A DNA stretch of 64,000 nucleotides, taken from the NCBI GenBank assembly GCA_945643635.1, contig CALZFC010000107.1:319501-383500 (forward strand). The letters are read 5' to 3'. How positions within the stretch are numbered: position 1 is the first letter of the stretch; each line of letters starts with the position of its first letter. The notes under the pieces are model-generated. The model was not told the DNA's origin. It searched no databases and saw only the letters and a list, made by a program, of their open reading frames with translations. Positions 1-11,747 of this stretch are shown here, in pieces. Origin of the DNA: Allodiplogaster sudhausi. Taxonomy: Eukaryota > Nematoda > Chromadorea > Rhabditida > Diplogasteridae. Position numbers and translations under genes: made by a program.

Positions 1-800
1 GCTAATAGCTTCTCCTCTGTCTCTCTCTCTTTCTTCTCTTTCACTCTCTTGTGTTTTCTCTCCATCTCTGACTGTCTCTCTCTTTCTCCTCTTTCACTAG
101 CTCCAGTTTTCTCTCCATCTCTGACTGTCTCTCTCTCTTTCTCCTCTTTCACTCTCTCCAGTTTTCTCTCCATCTCTGACTGTCTCTCTTTCTCCGCTTT
201 CACTCTCTCCAGTTTTCTCTCCATCTCTGACTGTCTCGCAGCGTTCCGTCTACTCTCGCTTCTTTTATTGTTTGCACTTCACTCAACTTGAGCCTTGTGC
301 TTCTTTAATTTTTGGTAAGCTTTCCGAAAGCTCTTCAGGATTCCTGAGATGTCCAGCGTAGAAAAAAAACTAACGAAAATCGGTAAACAGACTTATCTTC
401 ATCTCTCTTCCTTCATCTCTATTTCTTCATCTCTCTTCCTTCCTTTCTCTTCCTTCCTCTCTCTTCTTCCTTTCTCTTCCTTCCTCTCTCTTCCTTCATA
501 CCTCTTCCTTCCTCTCTCTTCCTTCCCCTCTCTTCCTTCATCCCTCTTCCTTTCTCTTTTTTCCTTTCTCTCTTTTCCTTCCTCTCTCTTCCTTCATCTC
601 TTTTCCTTCCTCTCTCTTCATTCCCCTCTCTTCCATCCTCTCTCTTCCTTCATCCCTCTTCCTTCCTCTCTCTTCCTTCCTCTCTCTTCTTCCTTTCTCT
701 TCTTTCCTCTCTCTTCCTTCCTCTCTCTTCTTCCTCTCTCTTCCTTCTTCTCTCTTTCTTCCTGCCCTTCATCGCTCTTCTTATTTCGCTCAAACTTTTA
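1..800 (+). repeat. CT-rich low-complexity tract
   Basis: Almost pure pyrimidine sequence on the + strand. Positions 49-235 hold a tandem repeat of roughly 55 bp built around 'ctctccatctctgactgtctctc'-like units, and 400-770 a degenerate 'cttcctctct' repeat. Translated frames give only S/L/F strings with no domain, so I do not call a gene. The following stretch, 800-913, shows nothing recognisable. Confidence 0.9.
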
Positions 801-913
801 ACGGAGAAGTGTATGTTTTGATTTATTTAGATATGCGAGGTTGCTAAATGAAATCCTTGCTGAGGATAAAAAAAGGAAAAGAAGCAGTGGTTGCTAACCA
901 TTAGCTAACAAGG

Positions 914-1751
914 GAATGGTCTCGGCTTCCCCAGAGGTTTTAAAATGAGCAATATACCATTCGAAAGCTCTCGTCGAGTAGATAACGGAAATGATAGTCA
1001 ACATCTCCTAACGGATTTTGTATCGATCGGATTTTTCAAAAATGATGGCGTCGAGGATTTGACGATTTCGCCTCTAATTCTTAAATCAGGAGTTTGCCGC
1101 CGCAAACGTTGAGAAATCGAACGGGGTTTTTTTATACGGAATGTAACCGAGTTGCTCTTGCATAGCAAATAAGATTCAGGTGGAAATAATGTATCCGAAG
1201 CTGTTTATGGCAATAACATGAACTTTTTGGCACAGATGAACGTTTTTGAAAAAAATGAACATTTTACAGCAAAATATAATATGCCAATTATTATTTTTTA
1301 TGTTGAAAACGACTTGAAAATGAGGAATTAGTGGCTTAAAACACAAAAATCAGCATAAAAAAAGTTGCTTTGGCTCCATACAAAACAGAGAATTTTTCAC
1401 CAAAGGGGACCCCCTTTGGTGAAAATACAATACAATACAATTTATCGTTGTATCAGGCCGATTGTGGGATGAGCACAGGGATGAAAAATGGCCTAAAAAT
1501 GTTTTTGCTCCAAAAATGATCAGAAAGTGTATTAATAGGCTTTACATGGCCTACTTACACGTATAAATCAATTTTAGAGTCGAGAAAGTTAGCAAATGTC
1601 GTGAAACTGTTAATTTTAGCGGTTTTCCGAGAATATCAGGTAAACAGAATCCGTTACTAGATTTTGACTATCATTTCCGTTATCTACTCGTCGAGAGCTT
1701 TCGAATGGTTTATAGCTCATTTCAAAACCTCGGGGGAAGCCGAGACCATTC
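914..1751. mobile_element. Long terminal-inverted-repeat element (MITE-like)
   Basis: About 88 bp at 914-1001 reappears as a near-perfect reverse complement at 1664-1751; both ends read gaatggtctcggcttcccc going inwards. The 838-bp element is AT-rich, holds no ORF of note and contains a perfect 15-bp hairpin at 1394-1425. It interrupts the CT-rich sequence and has different base composition from its surroundings. I could not identify a convincing target-site duplication, so the superfamily is open. It is best read as a non-autonomous DNA transposon or foldback element. Confidence 0.75.
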
Positions 1752-1941
1752 AATCGTAAGAGCTTGACACGAACTCCTTTTACAGAATACAATTATCGCT
1801 ACTTATCTGCTAGGTCAACACAAATAGTTGAATACGTCTCTATGTCTTGATCTCATCTTTTTCTGACATTCATTTTCCCTGCTTCGTGCTCCTACCAAAT
1901 CTTTCTCTTTCTTCCCTCCCCAATTTCTCTCTTCCCCACCC

Positions 1942-1981
<40 letters not shown>

Positions 1982-1983
1982 AG

Positions 1984-2114
1984 AACAAGTGGTATCTGGC
2001 CGGGAAGGGGAAGCGTGTTCAGTGTCTCCGACTTGTCTGCAGCCGCATGCCGATCTCCCCTCTTCTTATCTTCAATGTGACGAGACGTCAGTTATCGTAG
2101 AAAAAATAAAATGA
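1984..2114 (+). CDS. Possible 3' terminal exon of a cysteine-containing protein
   Basis: After a (CT)n tract ending in 'tttcag', one frame is open from 1986 to a TGA at 2112. It has cysteines spaced as in the first part of an EB-type module: GEACSVSPTC, then a C about 15 residues later. An AATAAA lies at 2105-2110, overlapping the end of the frame. No upstream exon was found, so this could be the tail of a small secreted-protein gene or a relic of the cluster that follows. The call rests only on the splice acceptor, the open frame and the cysteine pattern. Confidence 0.3.
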
Positions 2115-2309
2115 AATAACTTGTCTTCTCTAACCAACTTCGAGTTACTTCTCTTCAGTTTATCAACAAAAAAGAATGAATGGTATTTCTTGTCCTTTCT
2201 TAAGGTCAATAGCCTCATTGCAGTCACATGGTATGGTTACGAAAGGATTGCCACGATGGGACCATCTTCACTTTGAGAACCAAGCTTGCGTCGTGCCTAA
2301 GCGTCTTCA

Positions 2310-2326
2310 CTCCCTCTCTCGTCAGA

Positions 2327-2361
<35 letters not shown>

Positions 2362-2552
2362 TCTTTATGTGTCTCTCGCTTTCTCTCTCTCTCCCTCTAT
2401 TCCTCTCTCACACCCACCCTTTTCTCTCTCTCTCACTCTTTCTTCCTCTCGCTCGTTCTCTCTCTCACTCTTTCTCTCTCTCTCTATCTATCTCTCTCGC
2501 TCTATGTATCTCTCTCTCTCACTCTATCTCTCGCTCTCTATATCTCTCTCAT

Positions 2553-2591
<39 letters not shown>

Positions 2592-2610
2592 CTCTCTCCA
2601 TATGTATTTC
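2310..2610 (+). repeat. (CT)n microsatellite block
   Basis: Nearly continuous CT dinucleotide repeat with CA interruptions (about 2350) and TATCTCT variants. It lies upstream of the cysteine-rich exon at 2829 and may be intronic or 5' flanking. Confidence 0.9.
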
Positions 2611-2828
2611 TATAATAAGTTTCAGATCTCCTTGCTGTGTTTCTCTAACCAAATGGCTTGCTTACTTACTAGTGCATGAGTTGTAAAAGTGACCTTTGTG
2701 AGCAGTGTTGGCTGTTATTGGTTTGCTGTGATTGGTTGTCCCTGCCCTGCTGTTGTTGTCTGTCCCTGCCCTGTTCTGGCTGTCTGTCTCTGCACCGTCC
2801 TTTGACCGGAATGACTGGTTGGAACAGG

Positions 2829-3705
2829 ATCCTCGAAGAAGGCGCAGTGCTCGTTCTGGCTCGATTGCGCGGACTCCTCTGCCGAATGCCTGGCTGGTGT
2901 CTGCCAAGCACGAGTCTCCGGCTCTTCCAATTCTCCCTTCCAGCTCTCATTCCCCTCCAACTGCTCCATGACAGAGGAATGCCCCCTTGGATCTGTCTGT
3001 TACCGCGGAGTTTGCTGGGGAGAAGAGAACACGAGGAAGGAGTCATTCTCCTCGCGTCTCTGCCCTCAAGGGGTGGAGTCCCTCTCCCGTCCTGCGTTCT
3101 GTCTCGCTGACCACGAGTGCGGAGAGGGCTATACATGCCAGTCCGGGCTGTGCTGCCCTGTTCTTTCTCAGCCTGTCTCTCCTCCCTCTTGTCTCTCTCG
3201 CAACGGCCCTTCCTGCCCAGTCGGGATGACATGGTCTCTTACTGATGGCTGCTGCCAACTGGGAGTTGTCTGTGTGGATGGATCAGTTCCTGAATGGGAA
3301 TGCCACTCGGATTCCCCTCTCTGTCCCTCTTCTCTTCACTCCTGCGTTGCTCTTCCTTCTCTCTCCGGTCGCTCCTTCTGCTGTCTCTCTTCCAAAGGTA
3401 AGAGATAGGAGTGAGTCCATGACCGTGTCTTCCCTTCAGGAGTGCCAGAACGGTGTCCGCGCGGGAGCGTTGGCGTGTCCCCCCGCGTGGGTTCTTTCTG
3501 TCGCTTCTCTCTCCATTGCCCTCCTCCCTTCTTTTGCAATCGTGCTCGATCCTGCTGTGTTCCTCAAGGAAGTCGTCGCGTCAGCAGACCTTTCCTTCCT
3601 TTCTTTTTCTTTGCTCTTCTCTCTTTCCTGCTTCTTCCTAAACTTCCTTCTTTTTCTTTCCTTCGCTCTTTTCTCTTTCCTGCTCCTTCCATTTCAGACC
3701 CGCTA
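2829..3705 (+). CDS. Cysteine-rich EB-module-like secreted protein, partial
   Basis: A long exon, about 2829 (after 'tggaacag') to 3397, encodes repeated cysteine modules: CSMTEECPLGSVCYRGVCW, CLADHECGEGYTCQSGLCC and CPVGMTWSLTDGCCQLG, ending at an AAAG/GTAAGA donor. A 42-bp intron (3398-3439) precedes exon 3440-3578, which adds CPRGSVG and CNRARSCCVPQG. The last intron probably runs 3579-3696 and leads to a two-codon exon ending in TAA. The x(n)-G-Y-T-C-x(n)-CC pattern is that of nematode EB modules in extracellular or cuticle-associated proteins. The start codon and signal peptide were not found, since the frame stops just upstream of 2829. Product function is unknown. Confidence 0.6.
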
Positions 3706-4002
3706 AGGTGTACGAGATTGCATGAAGCATGGACCTCCGCCAGATTCCTAACAATCCTTTTCAATTTGATCAGAATGACTATCCATCTCTCATCTCTAAC
3801 CACTAGAAGAACATGGATTTGCATGGATTCATGTTTACATTACTACTTTTACATTTATCATTGGATTCTTCCTACTCAATACATCTCAAAATGTTTTGAA
3901 CAGAAGTTTACCGCGAGAAAAAGTAAGAAAGATTATTCTTTTATGCCTTCAGGATTACTTCTTAATAATTATGTTAATCATGCTCAAGTATTAAATTAAT
4001 AA

Positions 4003-4037
4003 ATGAATAAAAGAGAAAGAGAGCGAGCGAGAGAGAG

Positions 4038-4080
<43 letters not shown>

Positions 4081-4112
4081 AAGAGAGCGAGAGCGAGAGA
4101 GAGAGAGATTGA
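4003..4112 (+). repeat. (GA)n microsatellite
   Basis: GA/GAGCGA dinucleotide repeat immediately upstream of the splice acceptor of the cysteine-rich exon at 4146. Confidence 0.9.
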
Positions 4113-4145
4113 AGGAGAGGGATATGATGATGAAGTGAGTTTCAG

Positions 4146-4282
4146 GCCAGTCTTCGTCTGGACTAGTGTGCACGTACTCCTCTTGCTCCCCCAACAATCC
4201 CTGCAACATCGGCTCCTGCAACAACGGGTACTGCTGCTCCTCTGGAAACTCCATCCGTCAGTCTTCTCTCGCTCTCTCTTAG
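4146..4282 (+). CDS. Single cysteine-rich exon of the EB-like cluster
   Basis: After acceptor 'agtttcag' an open frame encodes CTYSSCSPNNPCNIGSCNNG followed by YCC and runs to TAG at 4280. The ...GSCNNGYCC motif matches the neighbouring modules. It is preceded by a GA repeat and followed by CT-rich sequence. It may be the terminal exon of the 2829-3705 gene through an alternative splice, or a separate small gene. No start codon could be assigned. Confidence 0.4.
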
Positions 4283-4619
4283 TTTTTATCTTCTACTCGC
4301 CTCTTTATTTCTCTATCTCTCCCTCTCTGTTTCTCTCCCTCCTGTCTTTTGTGTTACATCTTTTCTTTCCCTCTTTCATTCTTCATTTCTCCATCTGTCA
4401 ATATATTTCATCTTTGCAATTATCTGCCTTCATCTGTCTCCTTGTTTTTTCTTCTTTTTATTTTCAGTCCTTTTATGTGCTGGAATAATAAAAGAAATTT
4501 TTTGAAATAAAAAATGTAGCGAATGCCAAACTAAATAGAGAAAAAGAATGTAAGGAAAGGTAGGAACCCAATGGGGTGCTCTTGGAATGAAGAAGAAGTG
4601 CATGGAGTGACTGTTCTGA

Positions 4620-5549
4620 ATGGTCTTTGCATGCTGCTTTGCTTCCCAACAAAATCCTCTTTCCCTGGTAGCTGCTCGGAAGGTGCGTGCACGTCTCAAG
4701 AAGAGAAGAGCAGAATTCGTGCTGAGCCGTGACTGGCCCGTCGGCCCCCCCGGCTACGGCTTCCCTAAGGAACTCTCTGATCTCGACTCGCTCCTCATCC
4801 GTGCCTCTGGAGATGGCAGTTCGTGTTCTTCTTTCTCTGCTTCTCTGCTTCTCTCTCTAATCCCTTTCAGCCACCTGTGCTGCTGGTTTCCGCAGTGACT
4901 TGCCCTGCTTCGACGGCGAGTGTCCTCCTGGTCTCTTCTGTGACTCAGCCATCTCCAAGTGCTGTCCCCTCCTCTTGCCTCTCTCTTCCGCACGCGCCAA
5001 TCACTCTGCACCTCCTCGTCGCTTCTCACGTACCCGCTCAAGCTCCGCCTCCTCCCGCTCAAGCTCCGCCTCCTCCCGCTCAAGCTCCGCCTCCTCCATC
5101 TTTAGCTCCGCAACTTCACACACAAGCTCCACCCCCTCAAGGGAAGGAGTGAGGAAGAAGATATCATCTGCTTCCCGTCGAAATCAGCGTGGGTGGTAGT
5201 GGTAGAGTGAAGAGAGTGCTTGACTGGCCGATTGCAGAGGGAACCCCGTCGGCCTCGCTTGCCTGTCCAGAGTGTTCTTCCATCCTCTCAAGTACGTTCC
5301 CTTCCCCTTCTCACTCTTAATGTCTTTGCTTCCCTGCTTCTCTCACCATTCCTCGCTCCCTCACTTTCCCTAGATGGCTGCTGTCTTCTCTTCTTCGACA
5401 AGGGACAAGAGCGAACTCGCCGTAGTTGTCCTTCGAGTTGCCCGTGTTGCTTCTCAGCAGATGACTGTGAGAAAGAGAGGAGACGGGCGGATAGTCGGAG
5501 TAAACAGAGAGATCCAATGAGAGTTGTGCGAACCCCACGCGAGCAGTAA
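4620..5549 (+). CDS. Cysteine-rich protein with RS-rich linker, EB-like cluster
   Basis: The clear part starts after the acceptor near 4870: CPCFDGECPPGLFCDSAISKCC-like spacing (C-x4-C-x5-C-x7-CC), then a linker with three tandem RSSSASS repeats (about 5034-5096). Exon 2 is 5238-5291 and exon 3 is 5374-5549 (TAA), giving CPECSS, GCCLLFF and a basic tail. Splicing at 5188/5238 (49-bp intron) and 5291/5374 keeps one frame throughout. An upstream exon around 4620-4820 is open in two frames and its structure is uncertain; one frame contains GSCSEGACTSQ. The protein is probably extracellular, but no signal peptide was located. Confidence 0.5.
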
Positions 5550-5844
5550 CATATAACATTTGTTAACGCAAATGGTTCTCTAGAAAAGCTAACCTTGGAA
5601 TGGTCAGTGGCCCTAAAATCGCAAAATTTTCAATCTGAAGAACAATAAATTTAGTTTCGTTAGTTCAGTTAGTATTTTTTCGTAATAAGAGTAGTAACAG
5701 CGAAGAAGGACGAGGGGAAGCTAGGTGGAAAGAACGTCTGACTGTGCTTCCTACGTGTTTACAAACAAAAGATTAAGAGGGTCAGCGTGAAACGAGAAGT
5801 AGAAGGAAAAGAGAAAGAAGACAGAAAGGAATGCTTCAGCGATC

Positions 5845-5959
5845 AGCTTCTGCCCAAACGGAGGAGTGAGCATCGGCAACTGCGGATTCGGAGGGGGCTG
5901 CAGTCCCGGCTACTCCTGCTTCCAGGGCAGTTGCTGCCCTTCCTTTGCGTCGGTGCCAT

Positions 5960-6008
<49 letters not shown>

Positions 6009-6807
6009 TTCTCTCTCTCTCTTCTTTCTTGTCCGTGCTAGTCTTATTTCGCTAGACTCATTCCTGTTCAGATAACTGCCCAGGAGGTGGCTCTGCAGTC
6101 GGGAATTGCGTGAATGGCGGCTGCGCCTCCGGCTACACTTGTTCCAACAACCATTGCTGCCCTACTCAGAATCCATTCGGTGAGATAGATAGATTAAGTG
6201 AGAGAGAGAGACAGAGTGAGAAAGATAGACAGAGTGAGAAAGATAGACAGAGTGAGAAAGATAGACAGAGTGAGAAAGATAAACAGAGTGAGGGAGAGAG
6301 ACACAGTGAGAGAGATTGACAGAGTGAGAGATAGAGATAGAGTGAGAGAGAAAGAGTAAGAAATGACTAAATGAAAAAAGCAGCTTACAGTTTGCGTGGA
6401 CGGGACGCAAGCAGTGGGTGCTTGTGTGGATGGGAAATGCGGATCGAACTATTCCTGCAGCAACGGACTCTGCTGCTCAGCTTCATCTGCCACTCCTAGG
6501 TGATGGAGAAAGAAGAGATAGAGTAGAAAAATAGAGAGAGAGATAGAGAGAGAGGGAGAATGACCGAGAGAGAGAGAGAGAGAGAGAAATAGGGGCCGAG
6601 TGAGAGATAGGGAAAAAGAGAGAGACAGAGTGAAAGAGGGAGAAAGGGAGAGTGACGGCACAACTGCCTATGTAGGTTGTATGATATCAAGTATAACGCA
6701 AAGTGTGTTACAGATGTCTCGATGGCTCGCCAGCTGTGGGCGCTTGCATTCCTTCGTGCACGGGAGACATGTGCGGAAGCGTTCAGGTTGGAGGGAGAGA
6801 ACGAGAG

Positions 6808-6850
<43 letters not shown>

Positions 6851-7513
6851 TAACGAGAGAGAGAGAACGAGAGAGAGAGAGAGAGAATGAGAGAGAGAGA
6901 ACGAGAGAGAGAGAGAGAATGAGAGAGAGAGAGAACGAGAGAGAGAGAGAGTGAGAGAGAACGAGATAGAGATAGAACTTGAGAGAGAGAACGAGAGAGA
7001 AAAGAGAGAGAGAGAGAACGAGAGAGAGAGAGAGAACGAGAGAGAGAGAGAGAACTAGAGAGAACTAGAGAGAGAAAGAAAGAGAGAGAGAGAAAACGAG
7101 AGAGAGAGAGAGAGAGAACAAGAGAGAGAGAAAGAAAAAGAGAGAGAGAGAGAGAGAACGAGAGAGAGAGGGAGAGAGAGAACGGGAGAGAACGAGAGAG
7201 AGAAAGAAAGAGAGAGAGAGAGAAAACGAGAGAGAGAGCGAGAGAGAACGAGAGAGAGAGAGAGAAACCAGAGAGAGAGAAAGAAAGAGAGAGAGAGAAC
7301 AAGAGAGAGAGAGAAAGAAAGAGAGAGAGAGAGAACGAGAGAGAGAGAGGGAGAGAGAAAGAAAGAGAGAGAGAGAGAGAACGAGAGAGAGAGAGAGGGA
7401 GAGAGAGAGAACGAGAGAGAGAACGAGAGAGAGAACGAGAGAGAGAACGAGAGAGAGAGCGAGAGAGAACGAGAGAGAGAACGAGAGAGAGAAAGAAAAG
7501 AGAGAGAGAGAAA

Positions 7514-7562
<49 letters not shown>

Positions 7563-7723
7563 ACGAGAGAGAGAGAACGAGAGAGAGAGAAAGAAAGAGA
7601 GAGAAAGAAAGAGAGAGAGAGAACGAGAGAGAGAGGGAGAGAGAGAACGGGAGAGAGAACGAGAGAGAGAGAGAAAGAAGAGAGAGAGAGAGAGAACGAG
7701 AGAGAGAGAGGGAGAGAGAAAGA

Positions 7724-7759
<36 letters not shown>

Positions 7760-7773
7760 AGAGAGAGAGAGAA

Positions 7774-7824
<51 letters not shown>

Positions 7825-8000
7825 ACGAGAGAGAGAGAGAAAGAAAGAGAGAGAGAGAGAACGAGAGAGAGAGAGGGAGGAGAGAGAAAGAAAGAGAGAG
7901 AGAGAGAACGAGAGAGAGAGAGGGAGAGAGAGAGAAACGAGAGAGAGAGCGAGAGAGAACGAGAGAGAGAACGAGAGAGAGAAAGAAAGAGAGAGAGAGA

Positions 8001-8035
<35 letters not shown>

Positions 8036-8062
8036 GAGAGAGAAAGAAAGAGAGAGAGAGAA

Positions 8063-8111
<49 letters not shown>

Positions 8112-9135
8112 GAGAGAGAGAGAGAGAGAGAGAACGAGAGAGAGAACGAGAGAGAGAGAGAACCAGAGAGAGAGAAAGAAGAGAGAGAGAGAACGAGAGA
8201 GAGAGAGAAAGAAAGAGAGAGAGAGAGAACGAGAGAGAGAGAGGGAGAGAGAGAGCACGAGAGCGAGAGAGAGGTGCATTGAGAAGACTGATATGATTGA
8301 GGTGACGTACTCATGTGGCAGCGGATACACCTGCACAACTGGAAATATCTGCTGCCAAGTCTCTAGTTAGTCTTATCACATTCATTCTATTTTATGTTAT
8401 TTCAACTTATGCTTAGGAAAATTGTGTGAGAATATTATGTGATGGCAACAGGTTGGAGAGCTTTTGATTCGTGAACCTCATTGAAGTGGATGTTTGAGCG
8501 TGTCCCCTGGGAGGCACTTCCATCGGTCCAGCTGTCAACGGACTCTGCCCCTCCGGCTACGTCCTCCAGGGCTCGCAATGCTGCTCCACCACAGGCCTCT
8601 GCCCCGCCAACACAACATTCGTTGGGGCTGCAGTCAACGGACTCTGTCCAGTTGGAACTCTCACCAACGGGGTCTGCTGTTCCACTACTGTCACCTGTGC
8701 TGCCACTCTCTCCAATGGACCTTGCAATGCAGGTCAGGTTGTGATAGACAGAGTGAGAGAGAGAGCAACAGAGTGAGAGTAGAAAGAAAGGCTGCGAGGG
8801 AGAGAGACAGAGAGAGCGAGAGAGAGAGAGAGAGAGAGAGAGTACGAAGAGAGGCAGCGAGACGGAGAGAGAGAGAAATGTATTCTGCAGACGGAACATG
8901 TCCTACGGTTTGGCTATGGTTGCGACACAGCGAATCAGTACTGCTGCCCGTTGGTTGACTTCAACAACCCGTCGAACATCATCGGTCCGGCCATTGGCGG
9001 CCTGTGCCCCGCTGGCTACACGGTCGTACTCACTCCCAATGGCCCTCCAGAAGGAGAATGCGTCTCTCTTCAGTCTAGTCAGGCCACCATTTCAAGTTTA
9101 TCCTCACTATCACGAGGCTGCACATTCTCACTCTT

Positions 9136-9179
<44 letters not shown>

Positions 9180-10006
9180 CTCCATCTGCCTCTCTTTCTG
9201 TGTCTCTCTCACGCTCTCTTTCTCGCGTCGTCTCTCCCTCTCTCGCCCTCTCTCTGTCTCTCTGTCTCTCTCTCAATATGTCTTTCGCTCTCTCTCTCTC
9301 TGTCTCTCCCTGTCTCTCTCTCTGTCTTTCTCTCGGTCTCTGTCTCCATCTGTGTCTTTCTCAGTTTTCTCTCTCTTTCTGTTTCTCTCTCTCTGTCTCT
9401 CTCTCACTCTCTATGTCTTTCTCTCTATGTATTTCTCTCTGTCTCTCCATCTGTTTTCTCTCTCTCTGTCTCTCCCTCCCTCTCTCTCCCTCCCTCTCTC
9501 TCGCTCTCTCCCTCTCTCTCTCTCACTCTCCCTATTCAGTTCCGGGTATCTGCGCGGAGGCAGTGCAGGCTGGTCCGTGTATGAATGGCCAGTGTGCCCA
9601 GGCTGGCTTCACTTGCTTCATTGCTGCTGATGTGTGCTGTCCCACGACGACGCGAGCCATGCATCGGATGCCCGTCCATGGCTCCTCTCTTCTATCCAAG
9701 CCCATCTCTCATCTGGCTCGTCAGTTCTCTTTCTCTCTTTCGTCCCTCCTCTCTCTTTCTCTCTCTCTCTCTCTTTCTCTCTCTCCACTCTCCCTCCTCA
9801 TCGCATGTCAGCTTCTCGTGGAATGGCGACTTCCTGTCCCGTGGCACTCCCGCCTCCTCCGCGTGCATTAACGGCCTTTGCGGTGCTGGTCTGGTGTGTA
9901 TTAACGATGTCTGCTGCGCGTTATCCGAGCCCTCAACCATCTCGAAAAGTCAGTTCTACCTGTTCTCCCTTCCCATCTCTCTTCCGTCTTTCTCTGTCTC
10001 TCTCTC

Positions 10007-10046
<40 letters not shown>

Positions 10047-10720
10047 AGGTGTGTGCCCGGATGGCCAGCCAGCAGTGTCCGGCTGCTTTGCCGATGGCCA
10101 GTGTGGGGGCGGCCTTGTGTGCGTGCCTGGTGTGAAGCTGTGCTGCCCTTTGTCGTCGATCCCAGCGACACCCGCGCCTTCCAACTCTCTCTTCCGTTAG
10201 AGGGAGAAAGGGAGATTGAGAGAGAACACAGAGAGAGAGAGAGTGATTGTGAAGAGAGAGTGATTATGAAAAGAGAGAGAGTGAGCGAAAGAGTGAGTGA
10301 GAGAGAGAGTGAGAGTGAGAGAGTGAGAGAGTGAGAGAGAGTGAGAGTGAGAGAGAGTGAGATTGAGAGAGAGTGAGAGTGAGAGAGAGTGAGAGTGAGA
10401 GAGAGTGAGAGTGAGAGAGTAAGAGAGAGAGAGAGAGTGCATGTGCGTGTCGGCAGGGATGAGGCCGATCGGTGCTCGTTGTGACTCGCACTCGGAGTGC
10501 GTGGGGGGAACGCGGACGGGCTGTCGACCTGCGACTTCGGAGTGTGCAGATGCACACCCGCTGCCTATGCTCAGGGCATTGCATGCACTCGCAAGAAGCG
10601 TCAGTCCTCTCCCCTCTCCCCTCTCTCCCTCCTCTCCCCCTCTCCTCTCCCCCCCCCCTCCCCTCTCCATTACTTCCTGAAATGCTCTTTTATCATTTAC
10701 CTTTTCAAATCATTAGATGA
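5845..10720 (+). CDS. Multi-exon cysteine-rich EB-module-like repeat protein
   Basis: Exons that join in frame: 5845-5960, 6072-6179, 6391-6499, 6714-6786, 8302-8365, 8499-8737, 8891-9077, 9540-9723, 9812-9948, 10049-10195, 10457-10603, then a stop at 10718. Each carries one or two modules of the type CVNGGCASGYTCSNNHCC, CVDGKCGSNYSCSNGLCC, CINGLCGAGLVCINDVCC or CFADGQCGGGLVC. The exon at 8499 adds a G-x-AVNGLCPxG repeat. The last exon has the classic EB start IGARCDSHSEC and end STCDFGVCRC, but these lie in two frames separated by a six-G run at 10503-10508, so one base appears missing. Introns are filled with GA or CT repeats, the largest being 6787-8301. The 5' end is not resolved. Likely a secreted or cuticle-associated protein; no binding partner can be inferred. 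Confidence 0.65.
6787..8280 (+). repeat. 1.5-kb (GA)n tract inside an EB-gene intron
   Basis: Pure purine GA/GAAC/GAAAGAAA repeat between exons ending at 6786 and starting at 8302. Longer imperfect units of about 40-50 bp combine 'gagagagaacgagagagag' with 'aaagaaagagag'. The antisense frames are open for over 420 codons but encode only S/L/F/R strings. Confidence 0.95.
9130..9539 (+). repeat. (CT)n tract abutting a 3' splice site
   Basis: About 400 bp of CT with TGTCTCT variants, ending directly at the acceptor 'ccctattcag' of the exon at 9540. Similar but shorter tracts precede the exons at 9812 and 10049. Confidence 0.9.
10200..10440 (+). repeat. (GA)n/GTGAGA repeat in an EB-gene intron
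   Basis: Repeats of 'gtgagagtgagagaga' fill the intron between exons 10049-10195 and 10457-10603. Confidence 0.9.
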
Positions 10721-10762
10721 GACTTGAATATATCGAGCAGAAGGACGACAAGGAGAACTACA

Positions 10763-10793
<31 letters not shown>

Positions 10794-11061
10794 GCTCTCA
10801 CTATTTATTTATAATTATTTATTAATTTTACAAGGCGCCTGCCATTATTTTCGTGACTTTCGTTATATTTGAGTGCTTTTCCTATGTTTCGACCTTGCTC
10901 TCCCACTTAATATTTCCTTCCTGCAAAAACCAGTAGAATATAGCAATGTCTTTCTTTTCTTCCTAATTTATTTCAATTTGTGAACTGTATGTATTCTTTT
11001 CTCGCTTTGTTCAGACATTAACGGCGGTGCCTTGATTCTTGCGGTTGCAGTCCCCAACATA

Positions 11062-11099
<38 letters not shown>

Positions 11100-11702
11100 C
11101 TCTCTCTCTCTCTCTCATTCTCTCTCTCTCTCTCTTTCTCTCCAATATATCCAGTCTTCTCCCCCCTCCCTTTCTCTCTCTGATCCGATTGATCTTGCAC
11201 TTTCTTCGGCAGCAGGCTCTTTCTCTGCCATCTTTTCATTCCTTTCTCAGCGCCGAGAGCGCAACTGAATAAATTGTTGATTTGACTAAGCAATTCAACA
11301 TAAAATTCACAGTCCGAATCCACAAATGTGACTGTTTTTTTGTGTTTTGTCATTTTTGACATGGAATAAAAAGACATGTTTGGCTTTTGCGAGAACATAA
11401 TTTCAAAAAGAATTTCTTCTTGGTTACGAGAAGTAAGAGAAAGCTTAGATACATACATAATATGTACGTGAAGTGCTTTCAGTTTAATAGGGAGCAATTG
11501 CTTTATCATTGAGAATGGTACTCGAATTCCAGCTCTCGAGTGAAACAACAGGAACAGCATTAGAATTCAGATGGACGTAGGGGCAGCAAGATAGAGAAGG
11601 AAAGATAAAGAAAGAGGGAAAGATAAATAGAGAGAAAGACAGAGAGAGAGAGTGTGTAAACGATAGATAGATAGAGACAAAGAGAGAGAGAGAGCGAGAG
11701 AG

Positions 11703-11747
<45 letters not shown>

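Noticed and set aside
7055..8338. Open frames of over 420 codons on the minus strand
   Set aside because: Pure S/L/F/R low complexity from a GA repeat with no stops; lies in an intron of the plus-strand cysteine-rich gene.
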